Assembly: GCF_003333265.1 (NCBI RefSeq)
Contig: NZ_QOLB01000091.1
Coordinates: 1-64,000 of the forward strand
DNA: 64,000 nt
DNA from: Candidatus Halocynthiibacter alkanivorans
GTDB lineage: Bacteria; Pseudomonadota; Alphaproteobacteria; Rhodobacterales; Rhodobacteraceae
Reading direction: 5' to 3'
The translations under genes were made by a program, and so were the position numbers. Below are positions 49,362 through 58,800 of this stretch, one piece after another. Positions within the stretch are counted from its first letter, which is position 1. The number at the start of each line of letters is the position of its first letter. A model generated the notes under the pieces. It was not told the DNA's origin, did not search any database, and saw only the letters and a list, made by a program, of their open reading frames with translations.

Positions 49362-50174
49362 ACAGTCAGTTCTTCTGGTATATTGCCCTGCACACCAGTT
49401 GCGGGGCACTTCTGTAGTCGCCGTGATTTCAAGTACCGCATTGATCTTGTGTTCGGCCAATTCGCCGTCGCATAACAGAGCGCGTCCTTAAATGGCGCTG
49501 CTTCTGCCTTTTTCCAGCTCAAAATCAATCGAGCGAAACAAAGTCACCTGTGCCTCGCAAGGCAGACCAAAACGCGGTCGTGTTTCAAAGCCAGGGCCGA
49601 CAGCCATTCGCTCGTTGCGAACGCGAAGAACATCCGAATTAACTTACCAAACCATATCCGCTGAGGTCTCGAAGCCGTCGTTCGCTGCAATCGAGACAGA
49701 CGTCGGCTCAGGGCCGTTCTTGACAGTGATGGCAGAGGGACGTGGTCCGATTGTCGCACCAGGTACATCTCGGCGCGAAGGGCGGATTCCGGACCTTCGC
49801 CGCGCGTCGCACCAATGTCTGCTGTGCGGGACAAACCTGCCGCCTGTGTAAAACGGACGAATGTTGGGGCTTGGTCGATGGAAGCGGAGATTTCTGGCTA
49901 CCCGGAGATTTGAAGCCACAGCCCGTAACGGACATTCATCGAGCAAGGCCGCGCCACGGTGAACAGATTTAGAACGCGGACAACGGGATTTCGGATAAAG
50001 CCCCTGGCCCTCAGATCCTGCCAAACGGTGACCACACTCGTTTCCGTGAACTGGCTATGGAGCGCAGGATGGCAAGCCAAATTGAGGGTCTCCATGAACG
50101 TCCTGACTTGCATGTATTCCACATCGCGGACGCAGACGTAACCGGGTCGGGAATGGCACCGCGAAAGGTGAAGA
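49362..50174. other. 813-bp gap with dispersed repeats
   Basis: This holds the 3' end of the duplicated segment, a CGTTCGCTGCAAT element at 49674-49690 and the degenerate repeat at 49711-49787. A minus-strand frame around 49898-50386 is not convincing. The region looks like eroded intergenic DNA typical of repeat-rich Rhodobacterales genomes. Confidence 0.5.
49711..49787. repeat. Dispersed degenerate repeat, copy 2
   Basis: This 77-bp segment is the partner of 47619-47684. An insertion of about 11 bp in the middle and scattered mismatches separate them. Both copies lie between genes. Confidence 0.6.
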
Positions 50175-51110
50175 TTATGAAGCTGCGCCAGGTATTTCAT
50201 CGGCGTGTGGAGGATTAGCTCCCACGCGTGACACGGTGACCGCAGCAACCTGGTGAGCGAAAAGTAAAGCGTTTCGCAAATCAGACAGGCTGACGGTCTG
50301 CAAAACGCCCATCCGCAACAATCCAGCTTGAAACAACCGCGCCAGGAAGCCCGCATTGAATGTGTCGCCGGCACCAACCGTATCAACGACTGTCACCTTT
50401 TGGGCAGGGACATGAATGGAGGTCCCATCGGCCAGGTATGCGGTGGCCCCGGTGCCCCCTTCTGTGACGATGACAATCGAAGGACCCGAGATGGCCGCGA
50501 CCTTGCCGCAGAGTGACTGAGACCCGGGAACCAGCCAGGCAAGATCTTTGTCCGAGACCTTCAAAATATCGCAAGCCGCGATGATGCGGCTCAGCCGGAC
50601 ACGGTAACTGACTTCATCGGTAATGAACCCGGGGCGGATATTGGGATCAACCATGATCGGCCGCGTGCCTGCGTATTGCTCAATCAACGCGGCATAGGCT
50701 TCTGCTGCAGGTTCCACAACAAGGCTGATCCCCCCAAAATACAGGGTGTTCACCGTCTCGGGGAGGGTCGGAAGATCATGCGGACCGATCATTCGCCCCG
50801 CGGAGTTTTCGTCATAGAACGTGTAGTCCGCCTGTCCGTTTTCCAACTGCACAAAGGCCAGTGTCGTGGGCCGGCGGGATCGTATCGAGAAGGTCGGATC
50901 GACGAATGAAGCCTTCAGGTCAGCCTCTATTGCCTGGCCATGAAGATCCGTGGAAAGCCCCGTAAGCATACCAACAGGGATGCCCAGCCGGCCCAGCGCA
51001 ATCGCGGTGTTGAAAATGGCGCCTCCGGTGTGGGGGACGTATGCTGTCTGGCCTGTGTCTGTATGAAAGGGGATCATGTCGATCAAGGCCTCGCCGCAGC
51101 ATAGGATCAT
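50175..51110 (-). CDS. mtlZ: PfkB family sugar kinase, probable fructokinase
   Basis: A 311-residue cytoplasmic kinase that should phosphorylate the fructose made by the polyol dehydrogenases upstream. GGAIFNTAIALGRLG (29-43) is the PfkB N-terminal signature, and DTVGAGDTFNAGFLARL is the catalytic/ATP-site motif with the catalytic Asp in GAGDTF. The gene is last in the sorbitol/mannitol operon, 53 bases after mtlK. The ATG at 51110 has AAAGGTG upstream. The order matches the Rhodobacter polyol operon, where a fructokinase called mtlZ is known; the symbol is by analogy. Confidence 0.88.
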   Translation of the reverse strand: MILCCGEALIDMIPFHTDTGQTAYVPHTGGAIFNTAIALGRLGIPVGMLTGLSTDLHGQAIEADLKASFVDPTFSIRSRRPTTLAFVQLENGQADYTFYDENSAGRMIGPHDLPTLPETVNTLYFGGISLVVEPAAEAYAALIEQYAGTRPIMVDPNIRPGFITDEVSYRVRLSRIIAACDILKVSDKDLAWLVPGSQSLCGKVAAISGPSIVIVTEGGTGATAYLADGTSIHVPAQKVTVVDTVGAGDTFNAGFLARLFQAGLLRMGVLQTVSLSDLRNALLFAHQVAAVTVSRVGANPPHADEIPGAAS

Positions 51111-51163
51111 GGGGCACCTTTTGTATTGAGTGGATTTCGTGGTTGCATTGTTTCGGGGACAAG

Positions 51164-52642
51164 TTACTCGTCCAGATAGGCTCTGATTGTCGCCTCAATG
51201 CCATCGGCTTGAATTCGGGAATGCCAGGTTGCGAACGCGTTCGAGAAGCGGGCGTCGCTGGAAAGCCCTCCATAGACCTGACGCATTCCAAGCCATTGTT
51301 CGGGCGCACCAATCGCAGACCGGGCGGTCAATGTCAGCATGTCCCAACACGGGTCGTTTGGTTCGATTGTGCTGTCATCCTCGCGCGTGCCCTCGCAATA
51401 CCGCGCCCAGGCGGCGGAGACGAGTGCAAGACCAGTTACGGGCGTCGCTGCTTTCAGACCATCGCGGATGGATGGAACGATAAAGCCAGGGTGGCGACTG
51501 GAGCCGTCAAAAGCAACGCGACGGGTGGTGTCCGCGATTTCGGGATTGGAGAAGCGTCGCTCAATCAGCCCGAGATATTCCAACGGTGTATAGCCGGGAA
51601 CTGGCGCCACATGCGGCGCGATCTCTTCACTCACAACCTTGCGCAGCAGCGCGCGAATAGTGGGATTGGCCATCGTTTCGGCGATGGTTTCAAGCCCCAT
51701 GAGCTCACCCGGACCGGCGATAATCTGGTGCCCACCGTTCAGGATACGGATCTTCATCGTCTCGAAATCATGTACCCGGTCCGAGAAGGTGGCGCCGGCC
51801 TTGTCCCAATCCGGGCGCCCGGCACAAAAGTCGTCCTCGATCACCCATTGACGGAAGTTTTCGTGGGTGACCGGGACTGCATCGTTGATGCCGAAGCCTT
51901 GCACCAGCGCAATTTCGTTCCGGCCGGTGGCGGGGACGATGCAATCGACCATGGCGTTGGGAAAGCTGCAGTTGCGGTCGATCCAGTCGGCAAGCGCGGG
52001 GTCCGACAGAGCCGCAAGCGACACAATCGTCTGGCGCAGCACCGTCCCGTTACCCTGCAAGTTGTCACAGCTTTGACAGGTGAATGGTCCCTGGCCACCT
52101 TCACGACGCCGGCGCAAGGCAGCGATGATCGCACCAAAAGCCGTACGCGGGTGTTCTGGATTGGCCGCGTCATACCGGATGTCCGGGTGGGTCGCGTCGA
52201 ATCCGCCGGTCGCCGCATCAATGAAATAACCACCTTCGGTCACAGTCAGAGAAACGATGCGAATAGCAGCATCGGCCATCTGCGCGATCAGTGTGGCATT
52301 TCCCTCTTCCACGGGAAGGAAATCAATCATCGCGCCGCAGACCTCGGCGGATTTACCCGAAGGGTCCAGCTCAATCAGGGTCGTCAGGCAATCCTGCGCC
52401 AACAGCTTTTCCCGCTGTGTGGCATCGCCCGGACGCACACCGGCGCCGATGATGGCCCAGTCCTGGCACAGCCCCATATCGAACAGCCGGTGCAGATACC
52501 ACGCCTGGTGCGCGCGGTGGAAATTTCCGAGACCAATATGGACGATGCCTGGGGAAAGCCGGCTGCGGTCGTAGCGCGGCGTGCGCACATTGCCGGGCAG
52601 TTGCGAAAGGGTTGCGTCGGACAGGGGGATCAGTTCAACCAT
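51164..52642 (-). CDS. mtlK: Mannitol 2-dehydrogenase (long-chain polyol dehydrogenase)
   Basis: Oxidises D-mannitol (also sorbitol or arabitol) to fructose with NAD+; 492 residues, typical of MtlK. The Rossmann motif is GLGNFHRAHQAWY (about 37-49), and the catalytic region has K-x5-NGGHQ-x3 (ILNGGHQIIAGPGELMG, about 303-319), typical for the family. It overlaps the end of smoS by 13 bases, so the two are co-translated. Confidence 0.96.
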   Translation of the reverse strand: MVELIPLSDATLSQLPGNVRTPRYDRSRLSPGIVHIGLGNFHRAHQAWYLHRLFDMGLCQDWAIIGAGVRPGDATQREKLLAQDCLTTLIELDPSGKSAEVCGAMIDFLPVEEGNATLIAQMADAAIRIVSLTVTEGGYFIDAATGGFDATHPDIRYDAANPEHPRTAFGAIIAALRRRREGGQGPFTCQSCDNLQGNGTVLRQTIVSLAALSDPALADWIDRNCSFPNAMVDCIVPATGRNEIALVQGFGINDAVPVTHENFRQWVIEDDFCAGRPDWDKAGATFSDRVHDFETMKIRILNGGHQIIAGPGELMGLETIAETMANPTIRALLRKVVSEEIAPHVAPVPGYTPLEYLGLIERRFSNPEIADTTRRVAFDGSSRHPGFIVPSIRDGLKAATPVTGLALVSAAWARYCEGTREDDSTIEPNDPCWDMLTLTARSAIGAPEQWLGMRQVYGGLSSDARFSNAFATWHSRIQADGIEATIRAYLDE

Positions 52643-53403
52643 TGGCCACCATCCACGTTATAGGTTTGTGCCACGATATAATCGGCCTCGGCGCTGGCCA
52701 GGAAGATGGCCATGCCAGTCAGGTCTTCGGCCGTGCCCATGCGCCCAAAGGGGACGGCGTCGCCGACCTCCTGCTTTTTCTGACCCGGCGCCTTGTTTTC
52801 ATGTTTGGCAAAGAACGCATCGACCCCGTCCCAATGTTCGCCATCCACCACGCCGGGGGAAATGGCGTTCACGTTGATGCCGTGCTTGATGAGATCCAGC
52901 CCCGCTGACTGGGTCAGCGAAATGACCGCGGCCTTGGTGGCGCAGTAAACCGCGACCAGCGGTTCTCCGCGGCGACCCGCCTGACTGGCCATGTTGATGA
53001 TCTTGCCGCCACCGCCGCGCTGTATCATATACTTGGCGACGGCCTGCAAAGTGAACAGCGTGCCCGCAACGTTTATCTCGAAAACGCGTGCAAATTCGGC
53101 GCGGTCGATTTCCACGACCGGGGCGGCGGTGAACAAGGCAGCGTTGTTGATCAGGATGTCGATACCACCCAGTGCCCTGGCCGTTTTAGCCACAGCATTG
53201 TCGATGCTCTCCTGAGAGGTCACATCCATTTCAACCGCTATCGCTGCCGCGCCAATTTCAGACGCCGTTGCCTGCGCTCGCGCGGTGTCGATATCGGCGA
53301 TCGCAACCCGCGCGCCTTCGCGTACGTATGCCTCTGCAAATGCGCGCCCGATGCCACGTGCGGCGCCGGTGATCAGCGCCGTTTTTCCATCCAGCCGTTT
53401 CAT
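52630..53403 (-). CDS. smoS: Sorbitol dehydrogenase (short-chain, SmoS type)
   Basis: A 257-residue short-chain dehydrogenase oxidising sorbitol to fructose (or galactitol) with NAD+. [16 protein letters not shown] (12-27) binds the cofactor, NNAA sits near residue 86, and the catalytic Ser-Tyr-Lys triad is in MASQAG and VYCATKAAV (Tyr152, Lys156). [21 protein letters not shown] is characteristic of the Rhodobacter SmoS enzyme. It overlaps smoK by 4 bases and mtlK by 13. Confidence 0.95.
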   Translation of the reverse strand: MKRLDGKTALITGAARGIGRAFAEAYVREGARVAIADIDTARAQATASEIGAAAIAVEMDVTSQESIDNAVAKTARALGGIDILINNAALFTAAPVVEIDRAEFARVFEINVAGTLFTLQAVAKYMIQRGGGGKIINMASQAGRRGEPLVAVYCATKAAVISLTQSAGLDLIKHGINVNAISPGVVDGEHWDGVDAFFAKHENKAPGQKKQEVGDAVPFGRMGTAEDLTGMAIFLASAEADYIVAQTYNVDGGQWLN

Positions 53404-54404
53404 GCGATCCGCAGCCCTTGCGCATCGAACCGATGGAATTGGTCCTGCCGCGGGTTCAGATGGATGATGTCGCCGTGACTTACCTCGATGTCACCGGAGA
53501 TCCGAACGGTCATCATATCCGTCAGGCCGGTGTCATGGACATGGATGAAAGTGTCAGAGCCAAGATGTTCGGCAACGCCGACACGCCCCGTCCATGTTCC
53601 TTCCGTCCTGCTGACGTCGATGTGCTCGGGGCGGATACCGACTGTTTCCGCACTATGTTTCTGCGCCTCCGGACCTGAAAAGATGTTCATCTTCGGCGAA
53701 CCGATGAAACCGGCCACGAAGAGGTTGCGCGGCGTGTGATACAGTTCCAGTGGACTGCCTACCTGTTCGATGTACCCTGCCCGCAGGACGACGATTTTGT
53801 CGGCCATGGTCATGGCTTCGACCTGGTCGTGAGTGACATAAACCATCGTCGTTGCCAGCCGTTTGTGCATCTCACTAATTTCCAGCCGCATCCCCACGCG
53901 CAAGGCGGCATCAAGGTTTGACAGCGGTTCATCAAACAGAAATGCCGAAGGTTCGCGCACGATGGCGCGACCGATGGCGACCCGTTGGCGTTGGCCGCCG
54001 GACAGTTGGCCAGGCCGGCGGTCGAGGTAATCGGTCAGGTTCAGCGCCGCTGCAGCCTGATCAATGCGACGCTTTTGCTCTGCCTGGTCGATCCTGGCCA
54101 TGCGCAGTGGGAAAGCGATGTTCTTTCTCACCGTCATATGTGGATAAAGCGCATAAGACTGGAACACCATTGCAAGACCGCGCTTGGCCGGGGCCACGTC
54201 TGTGGCGTCCTGGCCGTCGATCATCATCTTGCCCGAGGTCACGTCCTCAAGCCCGGCAATCAGCCTGAGCAACGTGGACTTGCCACAACCCGAGGGGCCG
54301 ACAAAAACCGTGAACTCCCCGTCTTCGATGGTCAGGTCCAGCGGCGGAATGACTTCCACATCGCCGAATTTCTTGGTGACTTTTTCAAGCGTGATCTGTC
54401 CCAT
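53400..54404 (-). CDS. smoK: Polyol ABC transporter ATP-binding protein
   Basis: A 334-residue UgpC/MalK-type ATPase. Walker A is GPSGCGKST (37-45), the signature is LSGGQRQR, and Walker B is [12 protein letters not shown], followed by the C-terminal MalK-like regulatory domain (about 235-334). It energises SmoFG. The ATG at 54404 has AAGGAA upstream and lies 11 bases after smoG. Confidence 0.96.
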   Translation of the reverse strand: MGQITLEKVTKKFGDVEVIPPLDLTIEDGEFTVFVGPSGCGKSTLLRLIAGLEDVTSGKMMIDGQDATDVAPAKRGLAMVFQSYALYPHMTVRKNIAFPLRMARIDQAEQKRRIDQAAAALNLTDYLDRRPGQLSGGQRQRVAIGRAIVREPSAFLFDEPLSNLDAALRVGMRLEISEMHKRLATTMVYVTHDQVEAMTMADKIVVLRAGYIEQVGSPLELYHTPRNLFVAGFIGSPKMNIFSGPEAQKHSAETVGIRPEHIDVSRTEGTWTGRVGVAEHLGSDTFIHVHDTGLTDMMTVRISGDIEVSHGDIIHLNPRQDQFHRFDAQGLRIA

Positions 54405-54415
54405 GGTGATGTTCC

Positions 54416-55246
54416 TTATTTAACCGCGCCAAAGGTGAGACCGCGCACGAGTTGTTTCTGGCTGAACCAGCCCAGGATGAGTATCGGAGCAATGGCCATG
54501 GTCGAGGCGGCCGAAAGCTTGGCGTAGAAGAGCCCTTCGGGGCTGGAGTAGCTGGCGATGAAAGCGGTGAGTGGCGCCGCTTTGGCCGCCGTCAGGTTGA
54601 GCGTCCAGAAGGCTTCGTTCCAGGCCAGGATGAAGTTCAGAAGCAATGTCGAGGCGATGCCGGGCACGGCCAGGGGGATCAACACGAAGAGGATTTCCGA
54701 GCGCAGCGTCGCGCCGTCCATCCGGGCGGCTTCCAGGATTTCGCCCGGGATTTCGCGGAAATATGTGTAGAGCATCCAGATGATAATCGGCAGGTTGATC
54801 AGCATCAGCACGAGAGTGAGACCAAGGCGGCTGTCGAGAAGTCCCATTTTAATGAAGAGCAGGTAGATCGGGTACAACACGCCGACGGCCGGCAGCATCT
54901 TGGTCGACAGCATCCAGAGCAGGATGTCTTTGGTACGGCGCGACGGCACAAAGGCCATGGACCAGGCCGCCGGCACCGCGACGAGGATGCCCAGAAGCGT
55001 GGAGCCACCTGCGATAAAGATCGAGTTCCACAGGAACCGTGCATAGTCAGAGCGCTCGGTCACGACTTTGTAGTTTTCAAACGTCCAGTCGAAGAACAGG
55101 AAGACCGGCGGGTCGGCGATGGCCGTGGCCTCGGTCTTGAAGCTGGTCAGGACGGTCCAGAGGATCGGGAAGAAGATCAGCAGACCGACGGCCCAGGCGG
55201 CGGCGGTGTTGATGATCTTGCGTTGTGTGGTTACGGCGCGGGCCAT
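54416..55246 (-). CDS. smoG: Polyol ABC transporter permease (MalG type)
   Basis: A 276-residue inner-membrane permease with six helices. The ATPase-contact loop is [25 protein letters not shown] (EAA motif). It starts 16 bases after smoF. SmoF and SmoG form the channel for sorbitol, mannitol and related polyols. Confidence 0.95.
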   Translation of the reverse strand: MARAVTTQRKIINTAAAWAVGLLIFFPILWTVLTSFKTEATAIADPPVFLFFDWTFENYKVVTERSDYARFLWNSIFIAGGSTLLGILVAVPAAWSMAFVPSRRTKDILLWMLSTKMLPAVGVLYPIYLLFIKMGLLDSRLGLTLVLMLINLPIIIWMLYTYFREIPGEILEAARMDGATLRSEILFVLIPLAVPGIASTLLLNFILAWNEAFWTLNLTAAKAAPLTAFIASYSSPEGLFYAKLSAASTMAIAPILILGWFSQKQLVRGLTFGAVK

Positions 55247-55262
55247 GGTCAGTTCTTCCTAC

Positions 55263-56126
55263 TCAGTCCAGATTTTTGCCAACGATGCGCATCAGGAACA
55301 GCGCGATGATATTGGCAAGGATGACGGCATAGATGCCCCCGGCCGAGCCAAGGCCGACGTTCTGGCTTTCCAGCACACGCTGGTAGATCAGATAGGTCAG
55401 CGTGCGGGTGCCAAAGCTGCCCTGGGTGGTCACGAAAATCTCAGCGAAGATCGACAGAAGAAAGATCGTCTGGATCAGCACCACGATGGTGATCGCGCGC
55501 GACAGGTGCGGCAGGGTGATGAAACCGAAGCGGGCCAGTGGCGGGGCGCCGTCCATTTCCGCCGCTTCCATCTGTTCACTGTCCAGCGACTGGATCGCGG
55601 TCAGCAGGATCAACGTTGCAAAGGGCAGCCATTGCCAGGACACGATTATCACGATGGATACCAGGGACGCCTGGCTAAGCCATTCCACCGGGGTAAGTCC
55701 GAAGGCTTTCCACAGATGGGCTAACAGGCCGTTCACCGGATCCATGAACATGTTCTTCCACACCAGCGCGGTGACGGTCGGCATCACAAAAAAGGGTGCG
55801 ATCACAAGGATGCGGACAATGCCTTGCCCCCACATCGGTTGATCCAGCAGGATGGCCAGCAGCACACCGAAGCAAACCGTGATCAACAGCACACCGCCGA
55901 CGATGATCAGCGTCGCCAGAACGGACGGCCAAAAGGCGCTGGAGGTCACAAAACGGATATAGTTGTCAAACCCGACCCAGCCCAGGTCTCCGCCACGCAG
56001 CGGCAGGTATTTCTTAAACGAGAAAAAGAGCGTCATTGTCAGAGGCACTAACATCCACCCAAGAAGCAAAATGACTGCAGGTGCCATCATCAATCGGGCG
56101 GCGGATCGCGAATGCTGCGTTGCCAT
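55263..56126 (-). CDS. smoF: Polyol ABC transporter permease (MalF type)
   Basis: A 287-residue inner-membrane permease with six helices. The contact loop is EAAEMDGAPPLARFGFITLPHL. The ATG at 56126 has GAGGAG upstream. A stem with a T-rich tail in the 107-bp gap before it may lower expression relative to smoE. Confidence 0.95.
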   Translation of the reverse strand: MATQHSRSAARLMMAPAVILLLGWMLVPLTMTLFFSFKKYLPLRGGDLGWVGFDNYIRFVTSSAFWPSVLATLIIVGGVLLITVCFGVLLAILLDQPMWGQGIVRILVIAPFFVMPTVTALVWKNMFMDPVNGLLAHLWKAFGLTPVEWLSQASLVSIVIIVSWQWLPFATLILLTAIQSLDSEQMEAAEMDGAPPLARFGFITLPHLSRAITIVVLIQTIFLLSIFAEIFVTTQGSFGTRTLTYLIYQRVLESQNVGLGSAGGIYAVILANIIALFLMRIVGKNLD

Positions 56127-56180
56127 GGGGATCTCCTCGCGGACTGTATGTGCCGCGGTTGTTGTGGGCCGTCAGGATAC

Positions 56181-56219
56181 GGAAAAAGTGCTCCGGAGAC
56201 AGGTTGCCCTACCCCCGGA
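56181..56219 (-). terminator. Possible attenuating hairpin between smoE and smoF
   Basis: On the minus strand CTCCGG (56219-56214) can pair with CCGGAG (56195-56190), followed by CACTTTTTCC. The stem is only 6 bp with a long loop, so it would be a partial stop at best, keeping the binding protein in excess over the permeases. Confidence 0.35.
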
Positions 56220-56233
56220 GTTGGGAGAAAGGA

Positions 56234-57541
56234 TCAGTAGCCTGCGGCTTCCATCTCTTCAGCAGTCAGGATCTGCGCCTTAGCAAGCGCCTCTTCCACG
56301 GTTTGCTGACCCGCGAGTGCTGCCGAGAATTCCTGCCCCACCTGGGTGGCGATGCCTGCAAACTCCGGGATCGCGACAAACTGCACACCGGTGTAAGGCA
56401 CGGGGTCCACGGTCGGTGCGGTCGGGTCAGCCGAGTTGATCGAGTTGAGCGTCATCGCTGCAAACGGAACCTTCGCGTATTCAGGGTTCTCATAAAGCGA
56501 GGTGCGCGTGCCGGGAGGCACGTTGGCCCAACCTTCGTTCGCAGCAACCAAAGCTGTGTATTCCTTGCTGGTGGCCCAGGCGACGAACTTTTTGGCTTCT
56601 TCCGTGGCATCAGACCCTGTCGGGATCGCCAGCGACCAGGCCCAGAGCCAGTTGCCGCGCTTGCCAAGCCCAGCATCAGCTGCGAGGGCGAAGCCAACTT
56701 TGTCAGCAACGGTGGAATCGGTGGGGTTGGTCACGAAAGACGCTGCAACGGTGGCGTCGATCCACATGCCGCATTTGCCCTGCTGAAACAACGACAGGTT
56801 TTCGTTGAAACCGTTGGTCGAGGCACCCGGAGGACCGTAGTTGTTCATCAGGTCCATATAGGTGTTCAGCGTGGTCGCCCATTGCTCGCTGTCGAACTGG
56901 GGGCGCCAATTCTCGTCAAACCATCGCGCGCCAAAGGAGTTCGACATGGCGGTCAGGAAGGCCATGTTCTCGCCCCAGCCCGCTTTACCGCGCAGGCAAA
57001 TGCCATAAATACCGTTGTCCTTGTCGGTCATCGCGGCAGCGGCTTCTTTGATGAAGCCCCAGGACGGTGCCTCGGGCATCTCAAGACCGGCCTGCTCCAT
57101 CAGGTCTGTGCGGTACATAACCATCGAGCTTTCGCCATAAAACGGTGCAGCGTAGAGCTCGCCATCGACCGTCAGACCGCCCCGGATCGCGGGCAGAATG
57201 TCGTCGGCGTCCCATTCGTCAGGCAGATCGTTCAACGACACCAGCCAGTCCTGGGCGCCCCAGATCGGAACTTCGTAGGTGCCGATTGTCATCACATCGA
57301 ACTGACCACCTTTGGCGGCGATGTCCTGGGTGACGCGCTGGCGCAGCACGTTTTCTTCGAGCGTGACCCATTCCAGTTTGATGTCGGGGTTCTGCGCGGT
57401 GAAGTCATCGGTCAGACCCTGCATTCGGATCATGTCGCCGTTGTTTACGGTCGCAATGGTGATGGTGGTTTCGGCGTGGACTGCGGTGGCTGCAAGGATT
57501 GCGGCCACGCTGACCAGGCTAAGTGACGTGTTCTGTTTCAT
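56234..57541 (-). CDS. smoE: Polyol ABC transporter substrate-binding protein
   Basis: A 435-residue periplasmic binding protein of the extracellular family 1 type, for sorbitol and mannitol. The signal peptide ends at VHA (about residue 23). The mature part (TTITIATVNNGDMIRMQGL) and CLRGKAGWGENMAF are characteristic of SmoE/mannitol-binding proteins. GGGAGG precedes ATG 57541. It is first in the structural operon, with a LacI-type palindrome upstream at 57614. Confidence 0.95.
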   Translation of the reverse strand: MKQNTSLSLVSVAAILAATAVHAETTITIATVNNGDMIRMQGLTDDFTAQNPDIKLEWVTLEENVLRQRVTQDIAAKGGQFDVMTIGTYEVPIWGAQDWLVSLNDLPDEWDADDILPAIRGGLTVDGELYAAPFYGESSMVMYRTDLMEQAGLEMPEAPSWGFIKEAAAAMTDKDNGIYGICLRGKAGWGENMAFLTAMSNSFGARWFDENWRPQFDSEQWATTLNTYMDLMNNYGPPGASTNGFNENLSLFQQGKCGMWIDATVAASFVTNPTDSTVADKVGFALAADAGLGKRGNWLWAWSLAIPTGSDATEEAKKFVAWATSKEYTALVAANEGWANVPPGTRTSLYENPEYAKVPFAAMTLNSINSADPTAPTVDPVPYTGVQFVAIPEFAGIATQVGQEFSAALAGQQTVEEALAKAQILTAEEMEAAGY

Positions 57542-57613
57542 TGTTAGTCCTCCCTTTTTGCATCAAATGCCTGGAGAAGCCTAGGTTCAATACTACGCGG
57601 CGTCAATAATAAA

Positions 57614-57627
57614 TTTACGCGCGTAAA
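57614..57627. promoter_or_regulatory. LacI-type operator upstream of smoE
   Basis: A perfect 14-bp palindrome TTTACGCGCGTAAA with the central CG typical of LacI-family operators. It lies 73 bases upstream of the smoE start and next to the lacI stop. Related sequences precede the regulator gene itself at 58747. Confidence 0.75.
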
Positions 57628-57639
57628 GTTTGCAGTGTT

Positions 57640-58668
57640 TCAAGCAGATGCGCGCATCACCAGCTTGCCTTCAAACAACGTCTCGTGCCTCGAATCACCG
57701 GTGCCCCCGCTTTCGATCAGAGCAAGCAGCGTCTCCACACTGCGTTCTGAAATCGCCTCGTAGTCTTGTGAAACGGTCGTGAGAGACGGACAGGTGAAAC
57801 GCGAAAACGGGTGATCGTCATGGCCGGCGACCCGAATATCGCAATCTGCTTTATGGCCCACGCGCAGACCCTGTTCGTAGCAGGCCGCGAGAAAACCAAT
57901 CGCAAGCCGGTCGTTGCTGCACAGTACTGATTTTGTCGGCAGGCTGCGCTCAGAAATCAATTTTAGACCCCCTTTGTATCCAATCTCCTCAAACCCCCAG
58001 CCTTCGCCGTCGACGCGCACGATATGTGGTTCAAATCCCAATCGCTCCATCGTCTGGATAAACGCGTTTCGGCGCTTGTTGGCGTTGGGGTTCACCGGCG
58101 ACATTTCCAGGAATATCGGTGGTTCACCCGTGCGGCACAGGTATTCAACGCTCAACTGAACGAATTGCATATTGTTTGAACCTACAAACGCTTCGCCGAC
58201 GCCTTCAATATTGCTGTCAAAAAGCACAGTGGGCACGTCATCACAGAACTTCTCGATACTGCTGCGGTCAGACGCCCGCCCCAGCGGCGCCATCAAAACG
58301 CCCGCCGGACGTATTGAGCGAAGTGTGTCGAGAATTTCATTCTCATGCTGAGGGCTGCCATGTGAACTGAATGTTGTCGGGGAAAATCCAGCCGCGATAA
58401 AGCGCTGTTCGATGTTGCGGGCGAGTTCAGCGAAAAACGGATCGGCCACGAAAGGCACCACGATTCCGATATTCTTGGTCAACCGTCGGTTTTGGTTGAT
58501 GGCATAGACATTTGGACGATAGTCGTAGCGCTCCAGTGCCGCTTCGATGCGAATTCTTGTCGATTTTCGAACGCTGTTCGGATCGTTGAAATATTTAGAA
58601 ACTGTCGGCCGCGAGACACCGCTCCTGGCCGCGAACTCTTCCATATTCTTAATTTTGTCTTCGCCCAT
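57640..58668 (-). CDS. LacI family transcriptional regulator of the polyol operon
   Basis: A 342-residue repressor. The start is placed at ATG 58668 because the HTH (MEEFAARSGVSRPTVSKYFNDP) follows almost at once and GAGAA lies just upstream; a 44-residue extension is not family-like. The effector domain (about 65-340) includes NIGIVVPFVADPFFAEL, SNDRLAIGFL and VAGHDDHPFSRFT. The gene directly precedes smoE. It should release its operators when polyols are present; operator-like palindromes lie at 57614 and 58747. Confidence 0.93.
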   Translation of the reverse strand: MGEDKIKNMEEFAARSGVSRPTVSKYFNDPNSVRKSTRIRIEAALERYDYRPNVYAINQNRRLTKNIGIVVPFVADPFFAELARNIEQRFIAAGFSPTTFSSHGSPQHENEILDTLRSIRPAGVLMAPLGRASDRSSIEKFCDDVPTVLFDSNIEGVGEAFVGSNNMQFVQLSVEYLCRTGEPPIFLEMSPVNPNANKRRNAFIQTMERLGFEPHIVRVDGEGWGFEEIGYKGGLKLISERSLPTKSVLCSNDRLAIGFLAACYEQGLRVGHKADCDIRVAGHDDHPFSRFTCPSLTTVSQDYEAISERSVETLLALIESGGTGDSRHETLFEGKLVMRASA

Positions 58669-58714
58669 TTCTCGACCTCGAACTAAAATGTTGAATGCCG
58701 GTCGCCTGCCAGCG

Positions 58715-58760
58715 GATGCGCGCGCAAATCTTGCCGGGCAGGCACTTTGACGCGCGCAAA
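58715..58760. promoter_or_regulatory. Two LacI-type half-symmetric operators upstream of the regulator
   Basis: TTGACGCGCGCAAA (58747-58760) matches the smoE palindrome at 12 of 14 bases, and GATGCGCGCGCAAA (58715-58728) at 10 of 14. They lie upstream of the regulator start at 58668 and support autoregulation by looping or tandem binding. Confidence 0.6.
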
Positions 58761-58800
58761 TATTTGTATTTACATTGGAAGTTTTCGTGTCAATCGTCAA

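Noticed and set aside
49898-50386. 162-codon minus-strand frame after the fructokinase gene
   Set aside because: It overlaps the fructokinase 3' end, is Cys- and Arg-rich and shows no family features.
51041-52663. 540-codon plus-strand frame opposite mtlK and the fructokinase start
   Set aside because: It is antisense to clear family genes in an operon and has no recognisable motifs.
56081-57526. 481-codon open frame on the plus strand opposite smoE
   Set aside because: It is antisense to a well-supported binding protein gene and has no domain pattern; high GC alone gives long antisense frames.
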